A stretch of DNA of 43,369 nt, from positions 1 to 43,369 of the forward strand of contig NZ_LGEL01000044.1 in the NCBI RefSeq assembly GCF_001636695.1, read 5' to 3'. Shown here one piece after another: positions 18,354 through 28,700 of this stretch (positions within the stretch are counted from its first letter, which is position 1; each line of letters begins with the position of its first letter). Under the pieces are notes generated by a model. It was not told the origin of the DNA. It was given only the letters and a program-made list of their open reading frames with translations, and made no database searches. A program made the position numbers and the translations under genes. Source of the stretch: Pedobacter panaciterrae. Lineage in GTDB: Bacteria > Bacteroidota > Bacteroidia > Sphingobacteriales > Sphingobacteriaceae.

Positions 18354-18689
18354 GGTAAGCTCGCATTCTGCTCTCCGGCTGCATTAAATTGGCTCAGAAA
18401 AAGAGCCAAATGAACGCTAGGCCGGTTCGCAGAAAACTCGCTTCCTACCGAACAAAAAGAACGTTGATTAATTAGTCATGCTTCTGGCAAACACTTAAAA
18501 GATTATTGATAAACATACAGAAAGGGCTCCGAAAAATTTCGGAGCCCTTTCTGTTATTGTAAATTTAATTTTCTGATAATTTGATGTTTAAGCTGTAGGA
18601 AGCGAGTTTTCTGCGAACCAGCCTAGCGTTCATTTGGCTCTTTTTCTGAGCCAATTTAATGCAGTCGGAGAGCGGAATACGAGCTTACC
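18354..18689. repeat. 95-bp imperfect inverted repeat pair with 146-bp spacer
   Basis: Bases 18354-18448 and the reverse complement of 18595-18689 match at 91 of 95 positions; all four differences are transitions. Each arm holds its own small hairpin (TTGGCTC/GAGCCAA). The outer edge of the left arm is two bases after the DUF2723 stop codon; the right arm includes the accA stop codon (18685-18687). The 146-base spacer contains a strong terminator. This accounts for the whole 333-base gap between the two genes. No transposase and no other copy is in the window. It may be a MITE-like element or an inverted duplication. Confidence 0.9.
18518..18553. terminator. Bidirectional terminator inside the inverted repeat
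   Basis: A 17-bp stem beginning CAGAAAGGGCTCCGAAA with a minimal A-rich loop lies between the convergent DUF2723 and accA genes, flanked by T-rich sequence on both strands. Confidence 0.85.
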
Positions 18690-19650
18690 CCTCAACAACA
18701 ACTCCCATGGCACAGAACTTATCAATTCTGGCAGAAATCATCTTTTCAGTTTTTTCTTTACGAAGAACTTTCAAATCATCTAGAATCTGTTTCTTAATTG
18801 TTCCAGCCATTTGTTCAGGGTTTTGATGTGCCCCACCAAGAGGTTCTTTTATAATGCCATCAATAAGTTTGTTTTTGAACATATCATCAGAAGTCAACTT
18901 TAAACATTCTGCTGCTCTTTCTTTGTAATCCCAGCTCCTCCATAGAATTGAAGAACAAGACTCCGGAGAAATTACCGAATACCAGGTGTGTTCCAACATA
19001 TAGACCTTGTCCCCAATACCAATACCCAGAGCACCTCCAGAGGCGCCTTCACCGACTACAAAACAAAGGATTGGCACTTTTAACACAGACATTTCTAATA
19101 AGTTTCTTGCAATTGCTTCTCCCTGACCACGCTCTTCCGCTTCAAGTCCCGGATAGGCACCCATAGTGTCTATAAACGAAATAACTGGTTTATTAAATTT
19201 CTCAGCCAATCTCATTAAACGAAGCGCTTTCCTGTAACCTTCAGGATTCGCCATTCCGAAATTGCGGTACTGACGTTCCTTTGTGTTTTTTCCTTTCTGA
19301 TGACCGATAATCATTACCGTTTGGCCATCAATGGTAGCAAAACCTCCAATAATTGCTTTATCATCTCCTACAGTCCTGTCGCCATGCATTTCAATAAAGT
19401 CATCGCAGATCATGCTGATGTAATCTAAAGTCTGAGGTCTTTCAGGATGACGGGACATCTGAACTTTTTGCCAGCCCGTTAAGTGGCTGTAAAGCGTCTT
19501 TTGTGTCTGTCCTAATTTCTCTTCAAGCTCTGCTAAGGTAGCAGACATGTCTACTTTTGTCTTATCAGCAACCTGTTTAACCTTCTCAATTTGCTGAACA
19601 AGCTCAGCTAAAGGTTTTTCAAAATCAAATGATGTTTTTATCTGTTCCAT
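18685..19650 (-). CDS. accA: Acetyl-CoA carboxylase carboxyltransferase subunit alpha
   Basis: The 321-residue protein matches AccA: N-terminal helical part with [10 protein letters not shown] and a coiled coil (about 15-60), then the crotonase-fold carboxyltransferase core with [70 protein letters not shown] and [11 protein letters not shown]. With AccD it transfers carboxyl from biotin to acetyl-CoA, making malonyl-CoA for fatty-acid synthesis. The stop codon and two bases of the last Gly codon belong to the 95-bp repeat arm, so the C-terminus (VVVEG) may be shaped by the repeat. The next gene upstream is divergent and also concerns fatty acids. Confidence 0.97.
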   Translation of the reverse strand: MEQIKTSFDFEKPLAELVQQIEKVKQVADKTKVDMSATLAELEEKLGQTQKTLYSHLTGWQKVQMSRHPERPQTLDYISMICDDFIEMHGDRTVGDDKAIIGGFATIDGQTVMIIGHQKGKNTKERQYRNFGMANPEGYRKALRLMRLAEKFNKPVISFIDTMGAYPGLEAEERGQGEAIARNLLEMSVLKVPILCFVVGEGASGGALGIGIGDKVYMLEHTWYSVISPESCSSILWRSWDYKERAAECLKLTSDDMFKNKLIDGIIKEPLGGAHQNPEQMAGTIKKQILDDLKVLRKEKTEKMISARIDKFCAMGVVVEG

Positions 19651-19844
19651 AAGCGGGCTGTAAAAATAGGTATTTTATTTTACCTGTTCAACTCCTTTTT
19701 ATTACAGAAAATAATCTGAAAATCTAAACTCCCCTTATTAACGTAATTAAATAATATAACGTTTATATCATGTTTGCATATTTATGGTACATTAGCCAAA
19801 TATCACAGGGGTATAGATATCACTTAAGAAGAGGGAAACAATTC

Positions 19845-20993
19845 ATGGCAAAAAAGGTCAAGTTTACTAATGCCAATAAATCTGCATTTTATGCAACTGT
19901 ACGTTCAAGAGTTGATGACTACTTCGCTGAAAACAATGTTTCTACCTATGCCAACGGACAAATGTGGTTTAAAGCATTTTTCTTTCTTGCTGGTCTTGCA
20001 GGCACTTATCTTTTAATTCTTACAGCAGATTTAAGCCTTCCTGTGATGCTGCTCTTATCCATTATACTAGGTATGTTTGGCGCCTTTGTTGGCTTTAATA
20101 TTTGTCACGATGCCATCCATAAAGCTCTATCACCTCATATAGCAGTAAATAAAATTTTCAGTTTCGTATTTAATTTAATCGGTGCAAGCCCATATGTTTG
20201 GAATATTTGCCACAACATAGTGCACCATACCTATACCAATATTGCAGGCCATGATGAAGACATTGATGTCGCTCCCGGCTTAATTCGTTTTTCAGATTCT
20301 GAAACGGTGAACAGAGTACAGCGCTACCAACATTTTTATGCCTTTGTGCTTTATAGCTTTGCTATGTTATCATGGGTATTTAGAAAAGATTATAAAAAAT
20401 TCTTTCAAAAGAAGATCGGTGAACACGTTTTAACACACCCAAAAATTGAGTATTTCAAACTCTTTTTTTACAAGGGGATCTATTATTTTCTGTTTATAGG
20501 TTTGCCTTTAGTAATACTTAATGTTACGTGGTGGCAATTTCTTATCGGTTTTTTAGCAATGCAATTTTCACAAGGACTTGTACTAGGCCTCGTTTTCCAA
20601 TTGGCACATGTTGTTGAAGGAACGAGCTTTCCAAATCCAGACACACATGGAAACATAGAAGAGGCATGGGCAGAGCATCAAATGAGGACAACAGCCAACT
20701 TTGCCGTAAACAGCAAATTAACAGGTTTTCTATGTGGTGGATTAAACAGACAAATAGAGCATCATCTTTTTCCTAAAATATGTCACATACATTATCCGGC
20801 CATCGGTGGAATTGTTAAAGAAACCGCAGCAGAGTTTGGGTTACCATATATTGAAAGTTCTACCTTTGGAGCAGCATTGATATCCCACTACAAAACACTT
20901 CGCAAATTGGGAAAAGAAACCTATGCAGAAAACAAATATATCAATAAATCTTCTTGTTTATTTACCAGAAAAGTTTCTGCGGCATACTTATAA
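19845..20993 (+). CDS. Membrane fatty acid (acyl-lipid/acyl-CoA) desaturase
   Basis: The start at 19845 (MAKKVKF) gives 382 residues and is preceded by a GAGGGAA stretch that could serve as a ribosome site; a longer 25-residue extension is not family-like. Three histidine boxes are present: HDAIH from H88, HNIVHH from H123 (H127, H128), and QIEHH with H306 and H307. The Q of the third box is typical of front-end type (COG3239, DesA/linoleoyl-type) desaturases. Paired membrane segments flank the boxes. These di-iron enzymes use oxygen and an electron donor to insert a double bond into acyl chains. No cytochrome b5 domain is fused. Regioselectivity cannot be read from sequence. Confidence 0.92.
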   Translation: MAKKVKFTNANKSAFYATVRSRVDDYFAENNVSTYANGQMWFKAFFFLAGLAGTYLLILTADLSLPVMLLLSIILGMFGAFVGFNICHDAIHKALSPHIAVNKIFSFVFNLIGASPYVWNICHNIVHHTYTNIAGHDEDIDVAPGLIRFSDSETVNRVQRYQHFYAFVLYSFAMLSWVFRKDYKKFFQKKIGEHVLTHPKIEYFKLFFYKGIYYFLFIGLPLVILNVTWWQFLIGFLAMQFSQGLVLGLVFQLAHVVEGTSFPNPDTHGNIEEAWAEHQMRTTANFAVNSKLTGFLCGGLNRQIEHHLFPKICHIHYPAIGGIVKETAAEFGLPYIESSTFGAALISHYKTLRKLGKETYAENKYINKSSCLFTRKVSAAYL

Positions 20994-21041
20994 CATCATT
21001 TATACAGGTATATTTTCAGTTTTAGGGGCAAGCCAGCTAAA

Positions 21042-21108
21042 ATCGTCATTCTGAATTTATTTCAGAATTCTGCTTATAAAGATGTCGAAACAAATTCAGA
21101 ATAACGAT
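21042..21108. repeat. REP-like hairpin element between convergent genes
   Basis: Left arm 21042-21063 and right arm 21087-21108 are complementary at 20 of 22 positions (core ATTCTGAATTT and AAATTCAGAAT). A smaller hairpin (TCTGAA/TTCAGA) lies in the left part. Elements of the form GTCATTCTGAA...TTCAGAATGAC are widespread between genes in Sphingobacteriaceae, from memory. Here it sits between the desaturase and phosphoesterase stops and could terminate both. Confidence 0.65.
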
Positions 21109-21134
21109 GAATATACTAAAACAGGGAGCACATG

Positions 21135-22547
21135 CTACACAGCTGCTTCTTTTTCATACACTGTCCCAAAACGGTCTTTAGCTACCACTTTTACCTTTTT
21201 CACCGAAGGCTTAAAATGAGCAATAAACAAGTGGTCCGTTTGGTTCGGTTCAACAAATTTTCTTGGATTAGGTAGTTCAGGGCCTTTATAAAGTTCAACC
21301 GCCATAGAGTCAAATCCCTCCTGTTGCTCCATTTCACCAATATGCTCACCATCAAGATAATAATTCACAGTCCACTGAGCATCCCAGTTCCATACATTCG
21401 CAATCAGGCGAACCTGGTCCGTAAGTTTGTCTACATACAATCGCATTTGCTCAGTTTTCTCTTTCCCTGTAGATTTATAATACCATTTTAACTGATTGCC
21501 ATCAACACTATATACACCGTAGCCTCTAGGTGTTCCATCCCCACAAATTGGGCCTGTCCACCATGCTCCGCACACCGCTCCATGATTGTGCTCAAAGATA
21601 CCGTCAGAAATATTATTCGCGTTTACATGGGTATGACCAGACATAATATGAACATTATTATATCCTTTCAAAAGCGCATAAAAATCGGTATTGTTCTTTA
21701 CCTGATTATAAACCGGTATATGAAGATTGATAATTAACAAACTATCTTTAGATACCTGCTTAAGATCTTTCTCTAACCAGGCTAACTGATCCTCTGTAAT
21801 GAAGCCATCGTACTCCCTTTCATTACCCAGATAGCGAACATCATCTAATACAACATAATGTGCCTTCCCTCTATTGAATGAATAATAGGTTGGACCATAC
21901 ATTTCTTTAAAGGTCTTATCTGAAGTCTCATCTCCTCCCATACGGTAATCCATATCATGATTACCCAGGGCCTGAAAAAACGGAATGTTCATCTGCTTCA
22001 CCGCTTCATTGTAGTCTTTAAACAGTGTAAGGTCATCCCATACCAAATCACCCACACCTATACCATGAACTAAGGTATCCTTTGGAAAGGATGCGATCAG
22101 TTGCTGAACATCGGGCACAGTAGTGCTCATCATTTGTGCCACATCTTTTTTATTCTTAACCTGAGGATCCGCCCAAATGATAAAAGTATGCTTATCATCT
22201 TTTACCTTTAATGGCTGCAACACAAAGTCATATTCATTTTTACTTCCCAATCGCTCATACTGTCTGGCAACATTGTAATCAGTTTTAAATTCATATCCAG
22301 AAGGTGTACTCATAAAGATGCTGCTGGCCTTTTCATGGGGAGTAATGGAATAATTTCCATTTGAATCAGTAACTACCACCGAAAAACCATCAGAAACAGC
22401 AACATTAGCAATTCCTTTCTTGCCGGCACTTACTCTGCCAGTTATAGTTTTATTTCGTTTGAGGTTATCAAAAGCACTTGATTTTAGCGTAATAAAGGCA
22501 CAGCCTGTAATTAAGCCAAAGCTTTGTATAAAAGATCTTCTATTCAT
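21135..22547 (-). CDS. Secreted calcineurin-like metallophosphoesterase
   Basis: The 470-residue protein begins MNRRSFIQSFGLITG, a twin-arginine-like signal. Residues about 33-112 are a carboxypeptidase-regulatory-like beta domain (MetallophosN). The catalytic domain shows all metal-binding motifs: D127 in WADPQ, GD at 166-167, GNHD at 195-198, H276 in NLHIP, and GHTH at 304-307. A C-terminal beta domain (about 330-470) corresponds to MetallophosC. Such enzymes cleave phosphomono- or diesters with two metal ions; exact substrate is not readable. It is the last gene of the sigma-fecR-susC-susD-DUF5689 series, 27 bases after DUF5689, so it probably acts outside the cytoplasm on the imported or surface-bound substrate. 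Confidence 0.92.
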   Translation of the reverse strand: MNRRSFIQSFGLITGCAFITLKSSAFDNLKRNKTITGRVSAGKKGIANVAVSDGFSVVVTDSNGNYSITPHEKASSIFMSTPSGYEFKTDYNVARQYERLGSKNEYDFVLQPLKVKDDKHTFIIWADPQVKNKKDVAQMMSTTVPDVQQLIASFPKDTLVHGIGVGDLVWDDLTLFKDYNEAVKQMNIPFFQALGNHDMDYRMGGDETSDKTFKEMYGPTYYSFNRGKAHYVVLDDVRYLGNEREYDGFITEDQLAWLEKDLKQVSKDSLLIINLHIPVYNQVKNNTDFYALLKGYNNVHIMSGHTHVNANNISDGIFEHNHGAVCGAWWTGPICGDGTPRGYGVYSVDGNQLKWYYKSTGKEKTEQMRLYVDKLTDQVRLIANVWNWDAQWTVNYYLDGEHIGEMEQQEGFDSMAVELYKGPELPNPRKFVEPNQTDHLFIAHFKPSVKKVKVVAKDRFGTVYEKEAAV

Positions 22548-22574
22548 ATTTAAATTATTGTTCAGTTCTATTTA

Positions 22575-24161
22575 TTATTTGATTACTGTAGATGGATAAC
22601 CCTCAGGAGTTTCTTCAGAGGGACCTGGGAACACTCCTTCGATTTCGCTAAGTGCCGATGTTTTGGTTAACTCTATTGCTACCTGGCGTCTGGCTTTCAT
22701 CCATTTTCCAAGTGCTGCATCATAAATCCCCCCTAGCTTATTAAAGTATCCTTTATCGGCCTCTGTATAGATAAAATTCATAGTGTTAGTCCCGCTGAGG
22801 TAAAAAGGTGTAGGCTTCAGGTTGTCCGACAAAACATCTACCTTATCATAAAGGTCTGTATTTGCTATGCGGTAACCCAATCCGGTTGCGGCATTATATA
22901 AACTACCTCCCGAACCTATAAACACAACATCTATAGGGTCAGTATTCACATCCACTACCGTACCTTCAAAAATAGCAAAGCCTGATGCATTGCCACTATT
23001 TGCAAACAATCCGGTGGTTTTTAATCCAAAACCATCGCCATCAATTTTGGTATAATCAAATGCTCTGATCCACTTGCTACTGCTCATCGAGGTAGACCCG
23101 GATCCATTTATGACCTTACCAGCTCCACCTACATAAAAGAAGTTCCCTTTGTTTACAGTTCCCGAGGTAAGGTCGAATTTAAATGTCCTTGAGTTTCCGG
23201 TTGTAGCACGGCTACCCGTAGCCCATCCCAAAGTAGGGAAACCTGTCGGATTGGTTGCGCCTGCATTATTTGTAACAACAACAGAATAAGGCGTTTTTGA
23301 AAAGTCAATGGATTTGGTGGCCATAAACTGCATATATTCATAGTTTCCGTCTCCACCTTTAACATCAGCCATATAACCCGTAATAATCACCGGGGCAATT
23401 TCTGGAACTGAACTTAATGCCTTAACATCTTTTAAGGTACGTAACCTATGCTCAGGAGTAAGCTTTCCATTTGCATCTTGCTTATTAAAAACAATACCAT
23501 AATAAACGGCATTAAAATTCAGGTTTCCTGTATTGGCAAATGTAGCTGTAGGCTCCGTATGCAAAATAATGTTCTCAAAACCATCATTAATAGATTTATC
23601 GCCGGCATATATTGCGGTACTTTCTACTGCAGGATCAAAACTTGCCTTTACAATAGCCACAAATGTACTTTCGTAATCATTTGGATTTTCTTTGATTTTA
23701 CTACTCGCAACCCTGTTTTTAGGAATCGGCCTGCCAGATGCAATTTTAGTTATAGCACCGGCACTTATTCCCGTAATTTGCAGTATACCATCTAAACGCT
23801 TCAGTACACCACCTTCTATATTTACCTGAACAGAATCTCCAGGGATATATTCTGTAGCCGCAGCTCCTATTGAAATAGAAATACCTCTTACCAAACCTAA
23901 ACGCCTGTATTGCTCTATTACTAAAAGTCCAGAAGGCAGGTTATTTCCTGAATGATCAGAGATCACAATACCTTCTATACTTGTAGATCCGAACATGTTA
24001 TCTGCATTAAGGGTAAGGTCTGTTTCTTTATAAAGATTTCTAAGATCATATATCGGAAAGTAGGAACTAACCATACCACCCGGATAATTTTCTTTTTTGC
24101 ATCCTGACCATGCCAGCATCGCTGCCAGTAAAATGATGCTGTTAAATACTATTTTTTTCAT
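22575..24161 (-). CDS. DUF5689 domain lipoprotein
   Basis: The start at 24161 (MKKIVFNS) gives 528 residues and places a lipobox at the right distance: LAWSGC with acylated C21. The following KKEN resembles the Bacteroidota surface-export signal for lipoproteins. Residues about 35-250 form the DUF5689 region, which I know as an OB-fold-like domain in Bacteroidota surface proteins found near SusC/SusD genes and often near nucleases or phosphoesterases. The C-terminal half (about 260-480) looks like a beta-rich binding module (FKFDLTSGTVNKGNFFYVGG). Probably a surface glycan-, nucleotide- or phosphate-ester-binding partner of the SusCD pair. Binding target unproven. Confidence 0.8.
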   Translation of the reverse strand: MKKIVFNSIILLAAMLAWSGCKKENYPGGMVSSYFPIYDLRNLYKETDLTLNADNMFGSTSIEGIVISDHSGNNLPSGLLVIEQYRRLGLVRGISISIGAAATEYIPGDSVQVNIEGGVLKRLDGILQITGISAGAITKIASGRPIPKNRVASSKIKENPNDYESTFVAIVKASFDPAVESTAIYAGDKSINDGFENIILHTEPTATFANTGNLNFNAVYYGIVFNKQDANGKLTPEHRLRTLKDVKALSSVPEIAPVIITGYMADVKGGDGNYEYMQFMATKSIDFSKTPYSVVVTNNAGATNPTGFPTLGWATGSRATTGNSRTFKFDLTSGTVNKGNFFYVGGAGKVINGSGSTSMSSSKWIRAFDYTKIDGDGFGLKTTGLFANSGNASGFAIFEGTVVDVNTDPIDVVFIGSGGSLYNAATGLGYRIANTDLYDKVDVLSDNLKPTPFYLSGTNTMNFIYTEADKGYFNKLGGIYDAALGKWMKARRQVAIELTKTSALSEIEGVFPGPSEETPEGYPSTVIK

Positions 24162-24187
24162 GTGAATATCTTTGATTTTTAACTGAT

Positions 24188-25750
24188 CTATGGCTTTTGC
24201 CACCATACATTGGTAAATATTTCATCTTGTCCTTGTGCAGCAACCGCAGCCTGATAATTAGTTGGATTGGCCGATTGCACATATACAGGATAAGTCATAC
24301 GTGCCGGCATCACACCTCCATTTTTTAACCCTGCCCCCTTTGGTAATATTGGATGTCCTGTACGACGGTATTCAAACCATTGCTGCATATCAACCAGAAA
24401 CAAAGCATAATATTTCTGTATATGGATCTGTTCCATTTTTTCATCTTCCGATAAGCTGGAATTCCAGTTTATATCAGCTTCATTCACATATTTTTTGAAA
24501 GCAGCTGTCGACGGATCTGCAACAAAAGCAGGCACCCAATAGTTAATCGCATTGGCTATTCCTTTATCATAGTACGTCTCAGCAGATCCACTGATCCACC
24601 CTTTCAATGCGGCCTCCGACAAGATAAATTGAAGCTCTGCGTAGTTCATTATGATACCTGCAAATGGCGACTGCTGCAATGACCTTGCTCCTGCAGCTTT
24701 ACCACTCACATCCTGATCACTCGAATAGAAATAGGATTTCTTAACCGCACCTCCACCAACAGAATAGCCACTTGGAACACCCGACATACCCGAACCTGTA
24801 GGATTAATACCTAAACGACAAACACCATTATCGCCATATGTAGAAATATCAACACGTGGGTCCTGCCAATCTCGAAGCCTGTCAATAAAGAAACTGCACA
24901 TACCCGGGGTTCTGAAATCCTGAACCCTAACTCCATTTACGTAAGGATTAACATATGGTCCTACACCAGCTTCACCTGTCCATTTTAATATTGCAGAGTC
25001 ATCATTATTACTCATAATTGGATATTTAGATCCATTGGTGTCTACAATCTCTTTTATTTTCGCAATACTGGCAGTCGCAACTTCGTCCTTTCCTGAAACA
25101 CGCAGCAACAGTCTTAGATATAGTGAATTCCCAAACTTGCGCCATTTGTCTATGCTTCCATTATATACCGGATCACTTAATTTTGTAATTGCAGTATTTT
25201 TAGCAAGCAAAGTATTGGCTTCTTCCAGCTTGTTAAAAAGGTCCAGATAAATATCTTTTTGGTTGTCGAAAGCAGGCTCAAGTACACCATTTCTTCCTTC
25301 CCCTGCTTGTGTATAAGGAACATCACCATAAGTATCAGTAAGCAAAGAGAATACCCATGCCTGGCAAATAAGCGAAATGCCCTGATAAGATGGGTTTAAA
25401 TTTTCCGACTGGCCTGCCAGGTTGTATATATCTTTAAAGTTATTTACCTGAATATACCAGCTGTTCCACAAATAGTCAGACCAGGTACGTCTAAATTCAT
25501 ACCGCATTACTGTACCGTCTCCATCACTTATACTCACGGTAACCTGCATCAGCTCATTAGTGAAATTGCGATTACGCATCATATTTGCATTGACCGTGTT
25601 TACAAGCGATGGAGCAAGTAGCTTTTCAGGTGTAGTATTAATGATATTGATAGGGTCTGTATTTATCCCTTCAAAGTCTTTATCACATGAAGAAAGTATT
25701 ATGGCCGAGAGCAATAGGCCTCCAAAAACTCTATATATTATCTTTTTCAT
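24188..25750 (-). CDS. SusD/RagB-like outer membrane lipoprotein (SusD-like group 2)
   Basis: The ATG at 25750 gives 520 residues; the reading two codons longer would need a TTG start. The signal peptide ends in the lipobox LSSC with C22, followed by acidic DKDFEG, which favours export to the cell surface. GINTDPINIINTTPEKLLAPS is cut here to its core INTDP, the typical opening of the SusD-like_2 subgroup. TPR-like helices surround the expected binding face. SusD proteins form the lid of the SusC channel and bind the substrate. The group-2 subtype is often in loci not devoted to polysaccharides. It follows susC by 9 bases. Confidence 0.93.
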   Translation of the reverse strand: MKKIIYRVFGGLLLSAIILSSCDKDFEGINTDPINIINTTPEKLLAPSLVNTVNANMMRNRNFTNELMQVTVSISDGDGTVMRYEFRRTWSDYLWNSWYIQVNNFKDIYNLAGQSENLNPSYQGISLICQAWVFSLLTDTYGDVPYTQAGEGRNGVLEPAFDNQKDIYLDLFNKLEEANTLLAKNTAITKLSDPVYNGSIDKWRKFGNSLYLRLLLRVSGKDEVATASIAKIKEIVDTNGSKYPIMSNNDDSAILKWTGEAGVGPYVNPYVNGVRVQDFRTPGMCSFFIDRLRDWQDPRVDISTYGDNGVCRLGINPTGSGMSGVPSGYSVGGGAVKKSYFYSSDQDVSGKAAGARSLQQSPFAGIIMNYAELQFILSEAALKGWISGSAETYYDKGIANAINYWVPAFVADPSTAAFKKYVNEADINWNSSLSEDEKMEQIHIQKYYALFLVDMQQWFEYRRTGHPILPKGAGLKNGGVMPARMTYPVYVQSANPTNYQAAVAAQGQDEIFTNVWWQKP

Positions 25751-25759
25751 TTTCAATAA

Positions 25760-28700
25760 TTAAATTCCTATAACTAAATTAAATCCGAAAGTTCTTGTTG
25801 ATGGGAATTGTCCTACCTCAAATCCGGTAACGATGTCTGATCCGCTAAGGGTTCCAAATTCAGGATCGAACATAGGCCAGGGCGACCAAATAAATAGGTT
25901 ACGACCATAAACTCCCAAGGTTACTGACGACAACCCTGTATTTACCAGCCATTTTGGATGAAACGAGTAATTAAGGCTCGCCTCTCTGAATTTAATAAAA
26001 TCAGTACTGAAGGTACTCCCCTCTGCATTCTCAGCCCCCATATGGGAACGATAGTATTCATCAATATCATAAGCGATTACATCATTCGGACGGTAAGTCC
26101 CGTCCGCATTCTGAATTACCCCTTTACCGATAATCCCACTGTACCGGCCTGGAAGTGTACTGGTTAATTTACCCTGTTCTACCATTTTGTAGTTCAGCAA
26201 TGAATGACCTACAGCGCCTACCTGCGCATCGAACAACACATTTAAACTAAATCTTCTGTAGTTAAAATTATTGCCAAAACTAAATTTAAACTTAGGTGTG
26301 GTATTTCCAATATAAACTACATCAGACGTAATCTTTGCATTACCCGTTGTCTCATCATATACAATTTGTCCATCCGGAGAACGCACATACCCTCTTCCGT
26401 ACAAATCGCCCATGCTTCCTCCAACCTTTGCTACAATTTGCCCTCCTGCAACAGGTCCCGTTCTAAGAATAATTGAACTGTCAGGAAGGGAAACAATTTT
26501 ATTCCTATTCGCAGCAAAAGTCATATAGGTACTCCACATAAATCCTCCTTTTTGTTTTATCGGAGTGGTATTAAGTGCTACCTCAATACCAGAATTGTTA
26601 ATTTGACCAGCATTAATAATGGCAGTGTTATATCCCGATGAACGATCTACCGTACGGGTTAAGATTTGATTTTTAGTATTACCTGCATAATAAGCCACAT
26701 CTAATCCCAAACGATCACCAAAGAATCTTAAATCAGCTCCAAACTCATAGGTTATGGTTTTTAATGGTTTTAAATTTGGGTTAGGTAATGTTGATGGGTT
26801 TACAAGAGCACTGTCAGGATAAGTACCACTCGAAGCCAGTGAATAAGTATAAGAAGTTCGGTAAGGTGTAGTACCCCCACTACCAACCTGCGAAACCGAA
26901 GCCCTTAGCTTTGCCAGACTAACTGCTTTAGGTAACTTAAAATAGTCTGACAAAACAAAACTTAAACTTGCTGAAGGATAGAAGAATCCAACATTGTCAG
27001 TTCTGTTTGGAGTAGCCAGTACACTGCTCCAATCTTTACGGCCGGTAATGTCTAAATAAAGATAGTCCTTATAACTTGTCGACAATACTCCATAAAAACT
27101 GTTAATTCTATATCTGCTGGTATCTGGAATAGAGATCAATGGATACAAGTTGTTTTCAAGAGTATATTCTCCCGGCACCTTCAAACCATCAGCTCTAAGG
27201 TCTGTTTTATTGTATTTATTCCTTAATTGACTACCGCCCACTGTTGCTGTTATCTTTACATCTCTACTGATATTCTTATCGTACTTCAGTAAAAAATCGA
27301 TATTGGTCTCCTGTCCATAAATCTTCTGCTCGCGGTAGGAACCTGTTGGAAGCCTGCTACCTGCATCATATGGACGTTCCTGTGCTCGATGGTCCGACGC
27401 TAAATCTATTGTAGTGCGCAATAGAAGACTCAACTCCTTTGTAAATTGGTAGCTCGCCTGTACATTTCCTGTTAAACCGTTACGCCCGCTTCTATTAATG
27501 AACTCATTTGATATTGCATATGGGTTTTCAGGATAGGAACTGAAAGGATACTTGATCAACTTATTTTCGCTGCCATTAACCCAGTAGTTCTTCAACCAGT
27601 TCAAGTCAGCACTTGGTTGCCAGAAAATGAACCAATACATTAACGATTGATTTCCATAACCGTTTCCAGGCAAATTATCACTAAACCTGTTGCTGTAATT
27701 GACCTTAGCAGATATGTTTAGTTTGGATGTGATTTTTGAATTTAACGACAGCGCAATTGATGTGCGCTCCAAACCAGTTTCAGGAACAATCCATTTATTA
27801 TTCTGATTTGTAATGGACAACCTGGCGGTAGTATTTTTATAGGCGCCATCCAGGGTTAGGGAATTTGTTAAATTGGTACCTGTCTGGAAAAAATCGCGTA
27901 TCTGATTCTTATAAGGAACCCATGGGGTTCTTACTGTTCCTTGTGTTTGAGTAAACGGATCATATTGATAAAACATCTGGCCATCAAAGCGCGGTCCATA
28001 TGCAGAACTTGTACCACTTGTGCTGGCTCCATCTGCACTCGCTCCATAAGAATAATGAGCTGCACCATCAAGTCCCTGCCCATACTCGTATTGCATATCT
28101 GGCCAACGATTTGGTGATTCTACAGATCCATTAGAAGTAAATTTAATGCCCAGTTTTTTTTTCTTGCTATTTCCGGATTTTGTAGTAATAATAATGGCTC
28201 CATTTGCACCCCGCTGACCATATAAGGCCGCTGCACCAGGACCTTTCAATACCGTTACACTCTCTATATCTTCCGGGTTAATGTCATTTACACTACTTCC
28301 ATAATCTGCAGGCATGTTATCACTTCCTGTACCATAAACAGCATCAGAAGCATTTGCTGTTCTTCTCCCTCCGCTATTATTAATTACAACTCCATCAAGT
28401 ACAATTAGTGCCTCATTATCTCCTGTAAGGTTATTTTCACCGCGAAGAATAATTTTATTAGAGCCTGCCGGCCCTCCGTTTGACCTTACCAGATTTAATC
28501 CTGCAACTTTGCCAGATAAAGCATCACTCCAGTTGGAGGAAACAGCGTCTGTTAATTGATTACTATCGATCTTCGTAACGGCATAACCTAAGGACTTCTC
28601 TTCTCTTTTAATTCCTAAAGCTGTAACTACAACTTCCGACAAATCATTTGAAGATGGCTTTAAAGTAGCATCTAAAGTAACCGGGCTATTAGCTTTAATT

